From positions 103,384-167,383 of the forward strand of contig JAYRKJ010000014.1 in assembly GCA_041905785.1 (NCBI GenBank): DNA of 64,000 nt, read 5' to 3'. The notes beneath the pieces are model-generated. The model ran no database searches. It was not told where the DNA came from and worked only from the letters and a program-made list of their open reading frames with translations. How positions within the stretch are numbered: position 1 is the first letter of the stretch; the number at the start of each line of letters is the position of its first letter. Below are positions 41,573 to 50,930 of this stretch, in pieces. The DNA is from Roseateles_B sp041905785 (GTDB lineage Bacteria; Pseudomonadota; Gammaproteobacteria; Burkholderiales; Burkholderiaceae_C). The translations under genes and the position numbers were made by a program.

Positions 41573-44360
41573 GGTGTTCAGACAGGTCGGCCTCCATGGC
41601 CGCCAGCGAAGGCGGGTTGCCGCGGGGCAGGGCTATTTTGAAGGCGGCGCCGCCCAGGGCGCTGCGCTCGGCCCAGATGCGCCCGCCGTGGGCGTCGACG
41701 ATGGCGCGGCAGATGGCCAGGCCCAGGCCCACGCCGGGGGTGCTGGACTCCTTCTCGCCGCGGCTGAACTTGTTGAAGAGATGCTCCTCGCGGCCTGCAG
41801 GCAGGCCGGGGCCGTCGTCCTCCACGCTGATGACGACCTGGTCTGGCTCCGCCACGGCGCTCAGGGCGATCTGGCAGCCCGCGGGCGTGTACTTCACCGC
41901 GTTCTCCAACAGATTGCACAGCACGCGCTCCATCAGTGCGGCATCCAGGTGCAGCAGCGGCAGGTCCGGCGGCAGGCGCATCTGCAGGCGGTGCTGCGAG
42001 AGGCTGTCGCCCAGGATCTGCAGCGAGGTGCCGACGACCTCCTCCAGCGGCTGCCATTGCCGGTTCAGCTGCAGGCTGCCGCTCTCCAGGCGGGCCATGT
42101 CCAGGAGGTTGTTGACCATGGCACCCACGCGGCGCGACTGCTGCTGCAGGGTCAGGCTCAGCTCGCGCGCCTGGGCCGGCAGCCCCGGCAAGGTCTCCAG
42201 GGTCTGGGAGAGGCCGTAGAGCACGGCCAGGGGCGTGCGCAGGTCGTGCGAGAGCGCCGAGAGCAGGGAGTTGCGCAGGCGCTCGGACTCGATCTGCACC
42301 AGGGCCTGCTGGGCCACCTCCACGTAATGCACGCGCTCCAGGGCTTGGCCGATGATGCGGCCGCAGGTGGCGAGCTGGTCGCTCAGCTCGGGCTGCAGCA
42401 CGGTGCCCAGCGCGCGCGGACGCAGCGCCATCACGCCACGCAGGCGCATGGGCGCCTCCAGCGGCAGGTAGTGCCAGGGGCTGCCAGGCAGCGTGTCGGT
42501 CGAGAGCCCGGCCGCCTGGCGGTGGTCCAGCGCCCAGCGGGCGGTGCCGGCGTCGGGACGGTCCGCTTCGCTCAAGACGGCCTCACGGGGCGAGGGCTGC
42601 AGTTGATCTTTGAGGTCCAGGGTGTAGATCAAGACCTGACCCTGCACCTCGCGCGCCAGCGTGCGCTCGGCCACCTCCAGCACCTGCTCGGTCTGCAGCG
42701 CGCCGGCCAGGTCGCTGGTCAGCTCGAAAAGCAGGCGCGCGCGCCGCTCCCGCTCCGAGGCCACCAGGGCCTGGTAGCGCAGGCCGGCGGTGAGCTGGCC
42801 GGTCAGCAGGCCCACGGCCAGCATCACGGCGAAGGTCATCAGGTACTGCACGTCCGAGACCGCGAAGCTCAGCTTGGGCTCGACGAAGAAGAAGTCGAAC
42901 AGGCCCACGCTCAGGAAGCTGGCCAGCACGGCGGGCCCGCGGCCCTGCCTCCAGCCCACCCACAGCACGGCCAGCAGGAAGACCATCACGATGTTGGTCT
43001 GTGCGAAGGCCCACTGCAGAGGCCAGCACAGCAGGGCCGCGCCGATGCAGGCGGCGGCGGTGAGACCGTAGCGGCGCAGGCGCTGCAGCCCGGGTTCGGC
43101 CTGCGCGGCCGTGGCTGCCGGCTGCTCGGCGCGTGCCGGTGTGCGGCGGGCGACCGTCAGCACGTCCAGGTCCGGGCTCATGGCCTCCAGGGCGCGGGCC
43201 AGCGTCTGATGGCCCAGCCAGCGCCGCCAGGCCGGCAGGGCCTGTGCACGGCCCAGCACCAGCGTCGACAGATTGTGCAGGCGCGCATGGTCCTGCAGGG
43301 CCTGGGCGATGGACTGGGCACTGAGCACGGAGGTCTCGGCCCCCAGCTCATGGGCCAGGCGCACGGTGCGCAAGATGCGCTCACGCTGCGCGTCCGGCAG
43401 GCGGCTGAGCAGCGGCGTCTCCACGTAGACCGCATGCCAGCTGACATTGAGCTGCTGCGCCAGACGGGCCGTCTCGCGCACCACGCCGTCGTCCGAGGGG
43501 TCCGGGCCGATGGCGCACAGCAGTGCCGCCTCGGTCTTCCAGACCTCGCTCACCCGCTGGTTGCTGCGCCAGGCCTGGACGTCGTCCTCCACCCGGTCCG
43601 CCGTGCGCCGCAAGGCCAGCTCGCGCAGAGCCATCAGGTTGCCCTTGCGGAAGAAGTGCTGGGCGGCGTGCTCGGCACGGGCGCCCCCGCCGGCGCCGGG
43701 CCGCCCCAAGCCGGCGGAGCTCCCTCGGGGGGAGGGCGAGCCTGCTCGCCCTGGGGGCTCGACATAGACCTTGCCGGCGGCGAGGCGCGCGAGCAGCTCG
43801 TCGGCCGGCGTGTCCACCATCACGACCTCGTGGGCCGCGTCGAAGAAGGTGTCTGGCAGCGTCTCCTGCACGCGCACGCCGGTGATGCCGCCGACGATGT
43901 CGTTCAGGCTCTCGAGGTGCTGGACGTTGAGGGTCGAGTAGACGCTGATGCCGTTGGCCAGCAGCTCCTCCACGTCCTGCCAGCGCTTGGGGTGGCGCGA
44001 GCCTGGCACATTGGAGTGGGCCAGCTCGTCCACCAGGACCAGGGCGGGCTTGCGCGCGAGGGCCGCGTCCAGGTCGAACTCCGGCAGCGTCTTGCCGCGG
44101 TACTCGACGGCCCTCAGCGGCAGCTGCGGCAGGCCCTCCAGCAGCGCTTGCGTCTCGGCCCGGCCATGCGTGACGACGATGCCCGCGAGCACGTCCACCC
44201 CGTCCGCCTGCAGCTTGCGCGCGGCGGCCAGCATGGCGTAGGTCTTGCCCACGCCAGCCGAGGAACCGAAGTAGACACGCAGCCGGCCGCGCCGGGCCTC
44301 GCGGTCCTGCTGGTCGATCTGCGCGAGCAGGGCGTCGGGGTCGGGGCGTTGTTCCGTCAT
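41565..44360 (-). CDS. kdpD: Sensor histidine kinase KdpD
   Basis: 931 aa. N-terminal KdpD domain with Walker A VYFGSSAGVGKTYAML (about 28-43) and DELAHSNVPGSRHPKRW, a universal-stress-protein-like domain (about 280-400), four clustered transmembrane helices (about 440-530), a GAF-like region, HisKA with LLSALSHDLRTPLAVL, and HATPase (ISVEDDGPGLP). Senses K+ limitation. An extra block of about 27 residues (after YVEP at about residue 201) separates KVYV from EHAAQHFFRKGN, where relatives read directly through; it is Gly/Pro/Arg/Ser/Ala-rich. The start overlaps the corA stop. Confidence 0.94.
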   Translation of the reverse strand: MTEQRPDPDALLAQIDQQDREARRGRLRVYFGSSAGVGKTYAMLAAARKLQADGVDVLAGIVVTHGRAETQALLEGLPQLPLRAVEYRGKTLPEFDLDAALARKPALVLVDELAHSNVPGSRHPKRWQDVEELLANGISVYSTLNVQHLESLNDIVGGITGVRVQETLPDTFFDAAHEVVMVDTPADELLARLAAGKVYVEPPGRAGSPSPRGSSAGLGRPGAGGGARAEHAAQHFFRKGNLMALRELALRRTADRVEDDVQAWRSNQRVSEVWKTEAALLCAIGPDPSDDGVVRETARLAQQLNVSWHAVYVETPLLSRLPDAQRERILRTVRLAHELGAETSVLSAQSIAQALQDHARLHNLSTLVLGRAQALPAWRRWLGHQTLARALEAMSPDLDVLTVARRTPARAEQPAATAAQAEPGLQRLRRYGLTAAACIGAALLCWPLQWAFAQTNIVMVFLLAVLWVGWRQGRGPAVLASFLSVGLFDFFFVEPKLSFAVSDVQYLMTFAVMLAVGLLTGQLTAGLRYQALVASERERRARLLFELTSDLAGALQTEQVLEVAERTLAREVQGQVLIYTLDLKDQLQPSPREAVLSEADRPDAGTARWALDHRQAAGLSTDTLPGSPWHYLPLEAPMRLRGVMALRPRALGTVLQPELSDQLATCGRIIGQALERVHYVEVAQQALVQIESERLRNSLLSALSHDLRTPLAVLYGLSQTLETLPGLPAQARELSLTLQQQSRRVGAMVNNLLDMARLESGSLQLNRQWQPLEEVVGTSLQILGDSLSQHRLQMRLPPDLPLLHLDAALMERVLCNLLENAVKYTPAGCQIALSAVAEPDQVVISVEDDGPGLPAGREEHLFNKFSRGEKESSTPGVGLGLAICRAIVDAHGGRIWAERSALGGAAFKIALPRGNPPSLAAMEADLSEHHE
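43676..43757 (-). repeat. In-frame palindromic G+C-rich insertion in kdpD
   Basis: 81-82 nt with internal inverted repeats, notably GGGCGAG-CCTG-CTCGCCC and runs of six C/G. It encodes a low-complexity stretch absent from other KdpD proteins. The composition resembles Burkholderiales intergenic palindromic repeats, as seen at 57612-57670. Edges are placed from where the protein departs from the family pattern. Confidence 0.55.
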
Positions 44361-45334
44361 CACAGCCACCCCGCGCGCCGGAAGCGCCACCACAGCAGGC
44401 CGCAGACGCTGACGATCAGGCCCAGCGCCGCCGGGTAGCCCCAGGTCCACTTGAGCTCAGGCATCTGCTCGAAGTTCATGCCCCAGATGCCCGCGAAGGC
44501 CGTGGCCACAGCGAAGATGCCGGCCCAGGCCGCCAGGCGCTTGGTGACGGCGCTGTCGTCGATGGCGACCATGGACAGATTGGCCTGGATGGCCGTGGCC
44601 AGGGTGTCGCGCACGGACTCGATGGCGGCGTGGATGCGCGCCAGGTGGTCGGCCACGTCGCGGAAGTACTCGGTCGTGCGGCTGCACAGCAGGGGCACGC
44701 GCCCGCCGTGCAGCTTGGACAGCATCTCCAGCATGGGCGCCACCGCGCGGCGCAGGCGCATGAGCCGGCGCTTGAGCTCGTAGAGGCGCTTGATGTTGTC
44801 CAGCTGCGCGCCGGGCGTGAAGATGCTCTGTTCGATCTCCTCGAGCTCGGACTCCAGCAGGTCCACGATGGGGAAGTAGCGGTCCACCACCGCATCCATG
44901 AGGGCGTAGAGCACGAAGCTCGGGCCCTGCATCAGCAGGTGGGGCTCGCGCTCGCAGCGCTCGCGCACGCCCAGGAAATGGACGCGGCTGCCGCTGCGCA
45001 CCGAGATCACGAAGTTCGGCCCGCAGAACACGGCCACCTCGCCGATGCTGAGGTCCGCGTCCACCCAGTCCACCAGGTGCATCACGGCGAAGACCAGCTC
45101 GCCGTACTCTTCGACCTTGGGCCGCTGATGGCCGTGCGTGGCGTCCTCGACGGCCAGCTCGTGCAGATGGAACAGGCGCTGGAAGGGCTGCAGTTCCTCG
45201 GCGCTGGCGTCGCGCAGGGCGATCCAGACAAAGGTGTCGGGATCCGCCAAGTGGCGCCCCAAGGTGGCCTCGTCGTAGGGCGAGAAGTCCTCGACCTTGA
45301 TGCCGGAGCGGTAGGCGGCGCAGTTGATCAGCAT
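44360..45334 (-). CDS. corA: Magnesium/cobalt transporter CorA
   Basis: 324 aa. Pentameric Mg2+/Co2+ channel: a large N-terminal cytoplasmic domain, a long helix (about 150-260), and two C-terminal transmembrane helices with the GMN filter in GIWGMNFEQMPEL (about 284-296). It ends in a basic tail. It is embedded in the kdp run, between torF and kdpD, which is not the usual place. A GACAAT hexamer lies 6 nt before the ATG. Confidence 0.94.
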   Translation of the reverse strand: MLINCAAYRSGIKVEDFSPYDEATLGRHLADPDTFVWIALRDASAEELQPFQRLFHLHELAVEDATHGHQRPKVEEYGELVFAVMHLVDWVDADLSIGEVAVFCGPNFVISVRSGSRVHFLGVRERCEREPHLLMQGPSFVLYALMDAVVDRYFPIVDLLESELEEIEQSIFTPGAQLDNIKRLYELKRRLMRLRRAVAPMLEMLSKLHGGRVPLLCSRTTEYFRDVADHLARIHAAIESVRDTLATAIQANLSMVAIDDSAVTKRLAAWAGIFAVATAFAGIWGMNFEQMPELKWTWGYPAALGLIVSVCGLLWWRFRRAGWL

Positions 45335-45340
45335 GCCGGC

Positions 45341-45346
45341 ATTGTC
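45341..45346 (-). promoter_or_regulatory. Candidate -10 element (GACAAT) for corA
   Basis: GACAAT on the minus strand, then 6 nt (GCCGGC), then the corA ATG at 45334. Identical geometry to mnmE. It suggests corA may have its own leaderless promoter within the kdp run. Confidence 0.35.
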
Positions 45347-45397
45347 AGCCTGGGAAGGCCGGTGTTTCCATCTTCACGTTCATGCGCTGCCCCGGCC

Positions 45398-46222
45398 TCA
45401 GAAGGTCTTGCCGACGCTGAGCACCAGCCCCGCCTTGCCCACGCGCTTGGCGTCCTGGCCGGCGGCGTTGCCCACCTGGTAGAGCGCCCGTTTCGCGTCG
45501 GTGGCGATGACGGCCGCCGTCCAGTTCAGCCCGATCATCTCCTGGGCCAAGGAGAGCTTGAGGTCGGTGTAGGACAGGTCGCCGTAATGGCGCACCTCGG
45601 TGCGGCCCACATGGGCGCCGAGGGTCAGGCCTTGCCCCAGGTCCACGGTGTAGTTCAGGTCCAGGTACAGGGTGCCCTTGGCCGAGCCGTTCGCATCGAG
45701 CGCGCTGAAGTAGGCGTAGCCGGCGGTGTCGCCGTTGAGGCCGAAGTAGTCGGTGAGGGCATAGGAGAGCTTGCCGCTGAAGGCGCCCAGGCTCAGGCCG
45801 GCGTAGAGCTCCAGGTTGTCGTAGCGCTTGCTGGTGGCCACGCCTGGGGCGCTGTTGAGGCGCGCAGCCGGGTAGACGTAGGCCAGGGCGCCCAGGTCCA
45901 GCGTGGCCTCGCCCATCACGGGCAGCTTCACGCCGCCGTAGAGGTCCAGCTCCAGGCCGGCGCCGTTGTTGTAGCTGTTGCCCGAGACGTTGGAGGCCCA
46001 GGTGCCGGCGTACCAACCGCTGCGATGCGCGTAGTCAAAACCGCCCTGCACGGCCGGCAGGGCCCAGGTCTGGCTGATGCCGCGGAAGCGGTAGTCGCTG
46101 ACCAGGCTCAGGTTGCCGTTGAGGGTGTGCTCGGGCGCAGGTGCGGGATCGCTGCCCTGCGCCTGGCTGGCCAGGGAGGACGAGAGCAGGAGGGCGAAGG
46201 TCAGGAAGGAAAGCTTGTTCAT
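45398..46222 (-). CDS. TorF-family putative porin
   Basis: 274 aa from ATG 46222. Signal peptide 1-22 (cleavage near QAQ), then a beta-strand-rich protein opening with HTLNGNLSLVSDYRFRGISQT (about 31-51), the hallmark of the TIGR02001/TorF-type putative porins, and ending in a C-terminal strand with final Phe (GLVLSVGKTF), as outer-membrane barrels do. It sits between kdpC (104-nt gap) and corA (63-nt gap). It could let K+ or Mg2+ through the outer membrane, but that is inferred from position only. Confidence 0.8.
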   Translation of the reverse strand: MNKLSFLTFALLLSSSLASQAQGSDPAPAPEHTLNGNLSLVSDYRFRGISQTWALPAVQGGFDYAHRSGWYAGTWASNVSGNSYNNGAGLELDLYGGVKLPVMGEATLDLGALAYVYPAARLNSAPGVATSKRYDNLELYAGLSLGAFSGKLSYALTDYFGLNGDTAGYAYFSALDANGSAKGTLYLDLNYTVDLGQGLTLGAHVGRTEVRHYGDLSYTDLKLSLAQEMIGLNWTAAVIATDAKRALYQVGNAAGQDAKRVGKAGLVLSVGKTF

Positions 46223-46326
46223 GAAAGGTCGACAGTCAACGCGGCGGCCAGCGACGCAAGGCTGCTGGCACCGCAAGGGGTTCAAAAGAAGGGAGCTCGG
46301 TACCGGACGCGGGTCCGGGGGCTGAG

Positions 46327-46905
46327 TCAGCCTTGCCTGGCACGGTCCAGGGCGAGGTTGAGCTTCAGCACGTTCACCCGCGGTTCACCCAGGACTCGCA
46401 GGTCCGTGGGCTCGGTGTAGGCCTCGATCAGGCGCTGAACCTCCTTGACCGACAGCCCGCGCTCGCGGGCCACACGCGGCGCCTGGTAGCGCGCAGCAGC
46501 CAGGCTGATGTGCGGATCCAGGCCGCTGGCGGAGGCGGTGACCAGGTCCACCGGCACCGGCGCAGTGTTGCCCGGGTCCGCTGCCCGCAGCGCCTCGACG
46601 CGCGCTTTGACGGCCGCTTCCAGCGCCGGGTTCAGCGGCCCCTGGTTGGAGCCGGCCGAGTTGGTCGCGTTGTGGCTCATCGGGCCCGTGGCCGAGGGGC
46701 GACCCCAGAAGTACTTGGGGCTCGTGAAGGACTGGCCGATCAGCTCGGAGCCGACCACCTGCCCCTTCTCCTCGATGAGCGAGCCGTTGGCCTCCTTGGG
46801 CATGGTCATCTGGGCGATGCCCGTCACGGCCAGGGGGTAGAGCAGCCCGGTCACGGCGGAGAGCAGCAGCAGGCTCACCAGGGCGGGACGCAGATGTTGT
46901 TTCAT
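46327..46905 (-). CDS. kdpC: Potassium-transporting ATPase subunit KdpC
   Basis: 192 aa. One N-terminal transmembrane helix (about 8-28), then a periplasmic domain with GSELIGQSFTSPKYFWGRPSA and ASGLDPHISLAAARYQAPRVA, the KdpC signatures. It stabilises and assists the KdpA-KdpB complex. Spaced 11 nt after kdpB. Confidence 0.96.
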   Translation of the reverse strand: MKQHLRPALVSLLLLSAVTGLLYPLAVTGIAQMTMPKEANGSLIEEKGQVVGSELIGQSFTSPKYFWGRPSATGPMSHNATNSAGSNQGPLNPALEAAVKARVEALRAADPGNTAPVPVDLVTASASGLDPHISLAAARYQAPRVARERGLSVKEVQRLIEAYTEPTDLRVLGEPRVNVLKLNLALDRARQG

Positions 46906-46916
46906 GATGGATCTCC

Positions 46917-49034
46917 TCAGACCAGGTGCAGGCCGACCAGGATCAGGTCGATGGCCTTGATGCCGATGAAGGGCACGACGAGGCCGCCCAGGCCGTAGAT
47001 CGCCAGGTTGCGGCGCAGCAGGGCCGCGGCACCGATGGCGCGGTAGCTGACGCCCTTCAGGGCCAGGGGGATGAGGGCGATGATGATCAGCGCATTGAAG
47101 ATCACCGCCGACAGGATGGCCGAGGCCGGGCTGTGCAGCTGCATCACGTTGAGCGCCTGCAGCTGGGGGTACACGCCCACGAACATGGCCGGGATGATGG
47201 CGAAGTACTTGGCGACGTCGTTGGCAATGGAGAAGGTCGTCAGCGAGCCGCGCGTCATCAGCAGCTGCTTGCCCGTCTCCACGATCTCCAGCAGCTTGGT
47301 GGGGTTGGAGTCCAGGTCCACCATATTGCCGGCCTCCTTGGCCGCCTGCGTGCCGCTGTTCATGGCCACGGCCACGTCGGCCTGCGCGAGGGCCGGCGCG
47401 TCGTTGGTGCCGTCGCCGGTCATGGCGACGAGGCGGCCTTCGCTCTGGTAGTCGCGGATCATCTTCAGCTTGGCCTCGGGCGTGGCCTCGGCCAGGAAGT
47501 CGTCCACGCCTGCCTCGGCGGCGATGGCGGCGGCGGTGAGCTTGTTGTCGCCGGTGATCATCACGGTCTTGATGCCCATGCGGCGCAGCTCGGCGAAGCG
47601 CTCCTTGATGCCGCCCTTGACGATGTCCTTGAGCTCGACGACGCCCAGCACGCGCGAACCGTCGCTGACCACGAGTGGGGTGCTGCCGAGGCGAGCCACA
47701 TCATCGACAGCCTGTTGGACTTCCGCCGGATAGCGCGCGCCCAAGGCCTCGACATGACGGCGGATGGCGTCGGCCGCGCCCTTGCGGATGCTGCGCAGCG
47801 GCGTGCTGGCGGTCTGCAGGTCGATGCCGCTCATGCGCGTCTGTGCCGTGAAGGGCACGAACTGGGCGCCGAGGCTGGCGAGCTCGCGCTCGCGCAGGCC
47901 GTAGCGCTGCTTGGCCAGCACGACGATGCTGCGTCCTTCCGGCGTCTCGTCGGCCAGCGAGGCCAGCTGCGCGGCGTCAGCCAGCTGCATCTCGCTCACG
48001 CCGGGTGCCGGCAGGAAGCGGCTGGCCTGGCGGTTGCCCAGGGTGATGGTGCCGGTCTTGTCCAGCATCAGCACGTCCACATCGCCCGCAGCCTCGACGG
48101 CGCGGCCCGAGGTGGCGATGACATTGGCCTGCATCATGCGGCTCATGCCCGCCACGCCGATGGCCGAGAGCAGCGCGCCGATCGTCGTCGGGATCAGGCA
48201 GACCAGCAGCGCCACCAAAGCCGTGATGGACACCACCGTGCCGCTGCCCGCGGCCTCCACGCTGAAGAGGGAGAAGGGCAGCAGGGTCACGGTCACGACC
48301 AGGAAGACCAGGGTCAGCGCCACCAGCAGGATGGTCAGCGCGATCTCGTTGGGCGTCTTCTGGCGCTTGGCGCCTTCCACCATCGCGATCATGCGGTCCA
48401 GGAAGGACTCGCCCGGGTTGACGGCGATGCGCAGCACCAGCCAGTCCGAGAGCACGCGGGTGCCGCCCGTGACCGAGGCGAAGTCGCCGCCGGACTCGCG
48501 GATCACCGGGGCCGATTCACCCGTGATGGCGCTCTCGTCCACCGAAGCCACGCCCTCGATCACCTCGCCGTCCAGCGGGATGAGGTCGCCCGCCTCCACC
48601 AGCACCACATGGCCCTTGCGCAGCTCATCGGACTGGACCGGGTGCCAGCGCGCACCATGCCGCGGCTCCTCCAGCTTCTTGGCCCAGGCCTTGGTCTTGA
48701 GCCCGCGCAGCGAGGCCGCCTGGGCCTTGGAGCGGCCCTCCGCCATGGCTTCGGCGAAGTTGGCGAAGAGCACGGTGAACCACAGCCACAGCGCGATGGC
48801 CAGCATGAAGCCCGAACCTTCGCTGCCGGCCACCGCCGGCTCGCCCAGGCTGGCCAGCCACAGTCCGGTGGGCAGCAGGCTCCCCGCGTAGACCACGAAC
48901 ATCACCGGGTTGCGCCACTGGATGCGCGGGTCCAGCTTGGCAATGGACTGGCCCAGGGCCTGCTTCATCAGGGCCGGGTCCAGCAGGGAAGTGCTGCTCG
49001 TTGCCGAGCTTGTTGCAGTTGTCGAATTGCTCAT
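46917..49034 (-). CDS. kdpB: Potassium-transporting P-type ATPase KdpB
   Basis: 705 aa. P-type ATPase: TGES actuator motif (AITGESAPVIRESGG), phosphorylation motif MLDKTGTITLGN (D in DKTGT), and hinge MTGDGTNDAPALAQADVAVAM. Several transmembrane helices. It hydrolyses ATP and drives K+ transport through KdpA. Its ATG lies 9 nt downstream of the kdpA stop. Confidence 0.97.
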   Translation of the reverse strand: MSNSTTATSSATSSTSLLDPALMKQALGQSIAKLDPRIQWRNPVMFVVYAGSLLPTGLWLASLGEPAVAGSEGSGFMLAIALWLWFTVLFANFAEAMAEGRSKAQAASLRGLKTKAWAKKLEEPRHGARWHPVQSDELRKGHVVLVEAGDLIPLDGEVIEGVASVDESAITGESAPVIRESGGDFASVTGGTRVLSDWLVLRIAVNPGESFLDRMIAMVEGAKRQKTPNEIALTILLVALTLVFLVVTVTLLPFSLFSVEAAGSGTVVSITALVALLVCLIPTTIGALLSAIGVAGMSRMMQANVIATSGRAVEAAGDVDVLMLDKTGTITLGNRQASRFLPAPGVSEMQLADAAQLASLADETPEGRSIVVLAKQRYGLRERELASLGAQFVPFTAQTRMSGIDLQTASTPLRSIRKGAADAIRRHVEALGARYPAEVQQAVDDVARLGSTPLVVSDGSRVLGVVELKDIVKGGIKERFAELRRMGIKTVMITGDNKLTAAAIAAEAGVDDFLAEATPEAKLKMIRDYQSEGRLVAMTGDGTNDAPALAQADVAVAMNSGTQAAKEAGNMVDLDSNPTKLLEIVETGKQLLMTRGSLTTFSIANDVAKYFAIIPAMFVGVYPQLQALNVMQLHSPASAILSAVIFNALIIIALIPLALKGVSYRAIGAAALLRRNLAIYGLGGLVVPFIGIKAIDLILVGLHLV

Positions 49035-49043
49035 GATGATTCC

Positions 49044-50840
49044 TCAGGCGGTCCAGAGCATCAGCTGCTCGACGATGGGGCCCAAGGCCAGGGAAGGCAC
49101 GTAGTTGAGAAGGCCGACCAGCAGCACGACGCCGATCAGCAGGGCCACGAAGAGCGGGCCGTGCGTGGGCAGGGTGCCGTTGCCGGTGGGGATGCGCTTC
49201 TTGGCGGCCAGGCTGCCTGCCAGGGCCAGCACCGGCACGATGACGCCGAAGCGGCCCAGCCACATCACGATGCCCAGCAGGGTGTTGTAGAAGGGCGTGT
49301 TGGCCGAGAGGCCGGCGAAGGCGGAGCCGTTGTTGTTGCCGGCCGAGGTCAGTGCATAGAGCACCTCGGAGAAGCCGTGGGCGCCCGGGTTGGCGATGCC
49401 GGCCTTGCCGTCCGCCGCGAGCACCGCCAGCGCCGTGCCCATGAGCACGACCAGGGGCGTGACGAGGATGGCGACGGACACCATCTTCATCTCATGGCTC
49501 TCGATCTTCTTGCCCAGGTACTCGGGCGTGCGGCCGATCATCAGCCCGGCGATGAAGACCGCGAGGAGGGCGAAGACCAGCATGCCGTAAAGGCCCGTGC
49601 CCACGCCGCCGAAGACCACCTCGCCCAGCTGCATCATCACCAGGGGCACCATGCCGCCGATGGGCGTCAGCGAGTCATGCATGGTGTTCACGGCGCCGCA
49701 GGAGGCGGCCGTCGTGACCACGGCGAAGAGGCTGCTGGCATTGATGCCGAAGCGCGTCTCCTTGCCCTCCATATTGCCGCCGGACTGTTCTGCCGTCAGG
49801 CGCTGGTCCACCTGCAAAGCCTGCAGGCGCGGGTTGCCGGCCTGCTCGGCCATGGTCTCGGGGATCACCCCGGCGATGAAGAGCACGCTCATCGCGGCCA
49901 GGATGGCCAGGCCCTGACGCCAGTCGCCCACCAGCTGACCGAAGCTGAAGCACAGCGCGGCCGGGATCAGGAAGATGGCCAGCATCTGGGCGAAGTTGCT
50001 CAGCGGCGTGGGGTTCTCAAAAGGGTGGGCCGAGTTGGCGTTGAAGAAGCCGCCGCCGTTGGTGCCCAGCATCTTGATGGCCAGCTGGGAGGCCACCGGC
50101 CCCATGGCCAGCTGCTGGGTCGAGGACTCGGCCGCTTCGGTCAGCGGCTCGCCCTTCTCGTTCTTCAGGGGCTGGCCTTCGGCGCCGAGGCGCGGGGCGT
50201 CGTAGTGGTTCACCTCCAGCGTGTGGGCGTCCTGGTAGGCGTCCAGGTTCTGGATCACGCCCTGGCTCACGAAGAAGAGCGCGAACACGAAGGACAGCGG
50301 CAGCAGCAGCCACAGCGTGATGCGGGTCAGGTCTTGCCAGACATTGCCCACGTCGCCGCTGAGCTTGCGCGAGAAGCCGCGGATCAGCGCGAAGACCACC
50401 GCGATGCCGCTGGCCGCCGACAGGAAGTTCTGCACCGTCAGCGCCAGCATCTGGGTCAGGTAGCTCATGGTGGATTCGCCGCCATAGCCCTGCCAGTTGG
50501 TGTTGGTGACGAAGCTGATGGCCGTGTTGAACGCGGAGTCCGGGCTGACGGCGCCCATGCCTTGTGGGTTCAGCGGCAGCAGGTGCTGCAGGCGCTGCAG
50601 GCCGTAGACCGCCAGCACGCCCAGCAGGCTGAAGAGCAGCAGGCCGATGGCGTAGTGCCGCCAGTGCATGCCTTCATCGGGCTTCACGCCGGCCAGGCGC
50701 AGCAGGCCGCCTTCGACCCGCAGCATCCAGCGCGGCAGCCGCCCCTCGGCCAGGGCCGAGAGCCAGCGCGACAGCGGCCAGGCCGCCGCCAGGAGGATGC
50801 CCATGTACAGGGCGAGCTGGATCCATGCAGAGGTGCTCAT
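49044..50840 (-). CDS. kdpA: Potassium-transporting subunit KdpA
   Basis: 598 aa. The channel-like K+-binding subunit with about ten transmembrane helices and repeated pore loops, for example GGESTMSYLTQMLALT (about 123-138) and GTNGGGFFNANSAHPFENPTPL (about 263-284). Its ATG at 50840 follows the kdpF stop directly (no gap) with GGAGG inside the kdpF end, so translation is coupled. Confidence 0.97.
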   Translation of the reverse strand: MSTSAWIQLALYMGILLAAAWPLSRWLSALAEGRLPRWMLRVEGGLLRLAGVKPDEGMHWRHYAIGLLLFSLLGVLAVYGLQRLQHLLPLNPQGMGAVSPDSAFNTAISFVTNTNWQGYGGESTMSYLTQMLALTVQNFLSAASGIAVVFALIRGFSRKLSGDVGNVWQDLTRITLWLLLPLSFVFALFFVSQGVIQNLDAYQDAHTLEVNHYDAPRLGAEGQPLKNEKGEPLTEAAESSTQQLAMGPVASQLAIKMLGTNGGGFFNANSAHPFENPTPLSNFAQMLAIFLIPAALCFSFGQLVGDWRQGLAILAAMSVLFIAGVIPETMAEQAGNPRLQALQVDQRLTAEQSGGNMEGKETRFGINASSLFAVVTTAASCGAVNTMHDSLTPIGGMVPLVMMQLGEVVFGGVGTGLYGMLVFALLAVFIAGLMIGRTPEYLGKKIESHEMKMVSVAILVTPLVVLMGTALAVLAADGKAGIANPGAHGFSEVLYALTSAGNNNGSAFAGLSANTPFYNTLLGIVMWLGRFGVIVPVLALAGSLAAKKRIPTGNGTLPTHGPLFVALLIGVVLLVGLLNYVPSLALGPIVEQLMLWTA

Positions 50841-50930
50841 TCAGAACTCCTCCGCGCGCAGCAACGCATAGACCAGGTAGACAAACAAGGCCGCGGCCAG
50901 CAGGCCGCTGATCCAGTACAGCGCACTCAT
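50841..50930 (-). CDS. kdpF: KdpF, small stabilising subunit
   Basis: 29 aa: starts MSALYWISGLLAAALF and ends LLRAEEF, a single transmembrane helix of the KdpF length. In Escherichia coli KdpF stabilises the Kdp complex. It carries the kdpA ribosome site at its end and starts inside the stop of a 30-aa frame upstream (ATGA overlap). Too short for most gene finders; recognised from position and composition. Confidence 0.85.
   Translation of the reverse strand: MSALYWISGLLAAALFVYLVYALLRAEEF

Noticed and set aside
41523..44438. A 971-codon plus-strand frame opposite kdpD
   Set aside because: It is antisense to kdpD motifs and has no recognisable domain.
45347..45397. Mg2+ riboswitch before corA
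   Set aside because: The region between the torF stop and corA is only 63 nt; I see no M-box-like structure.
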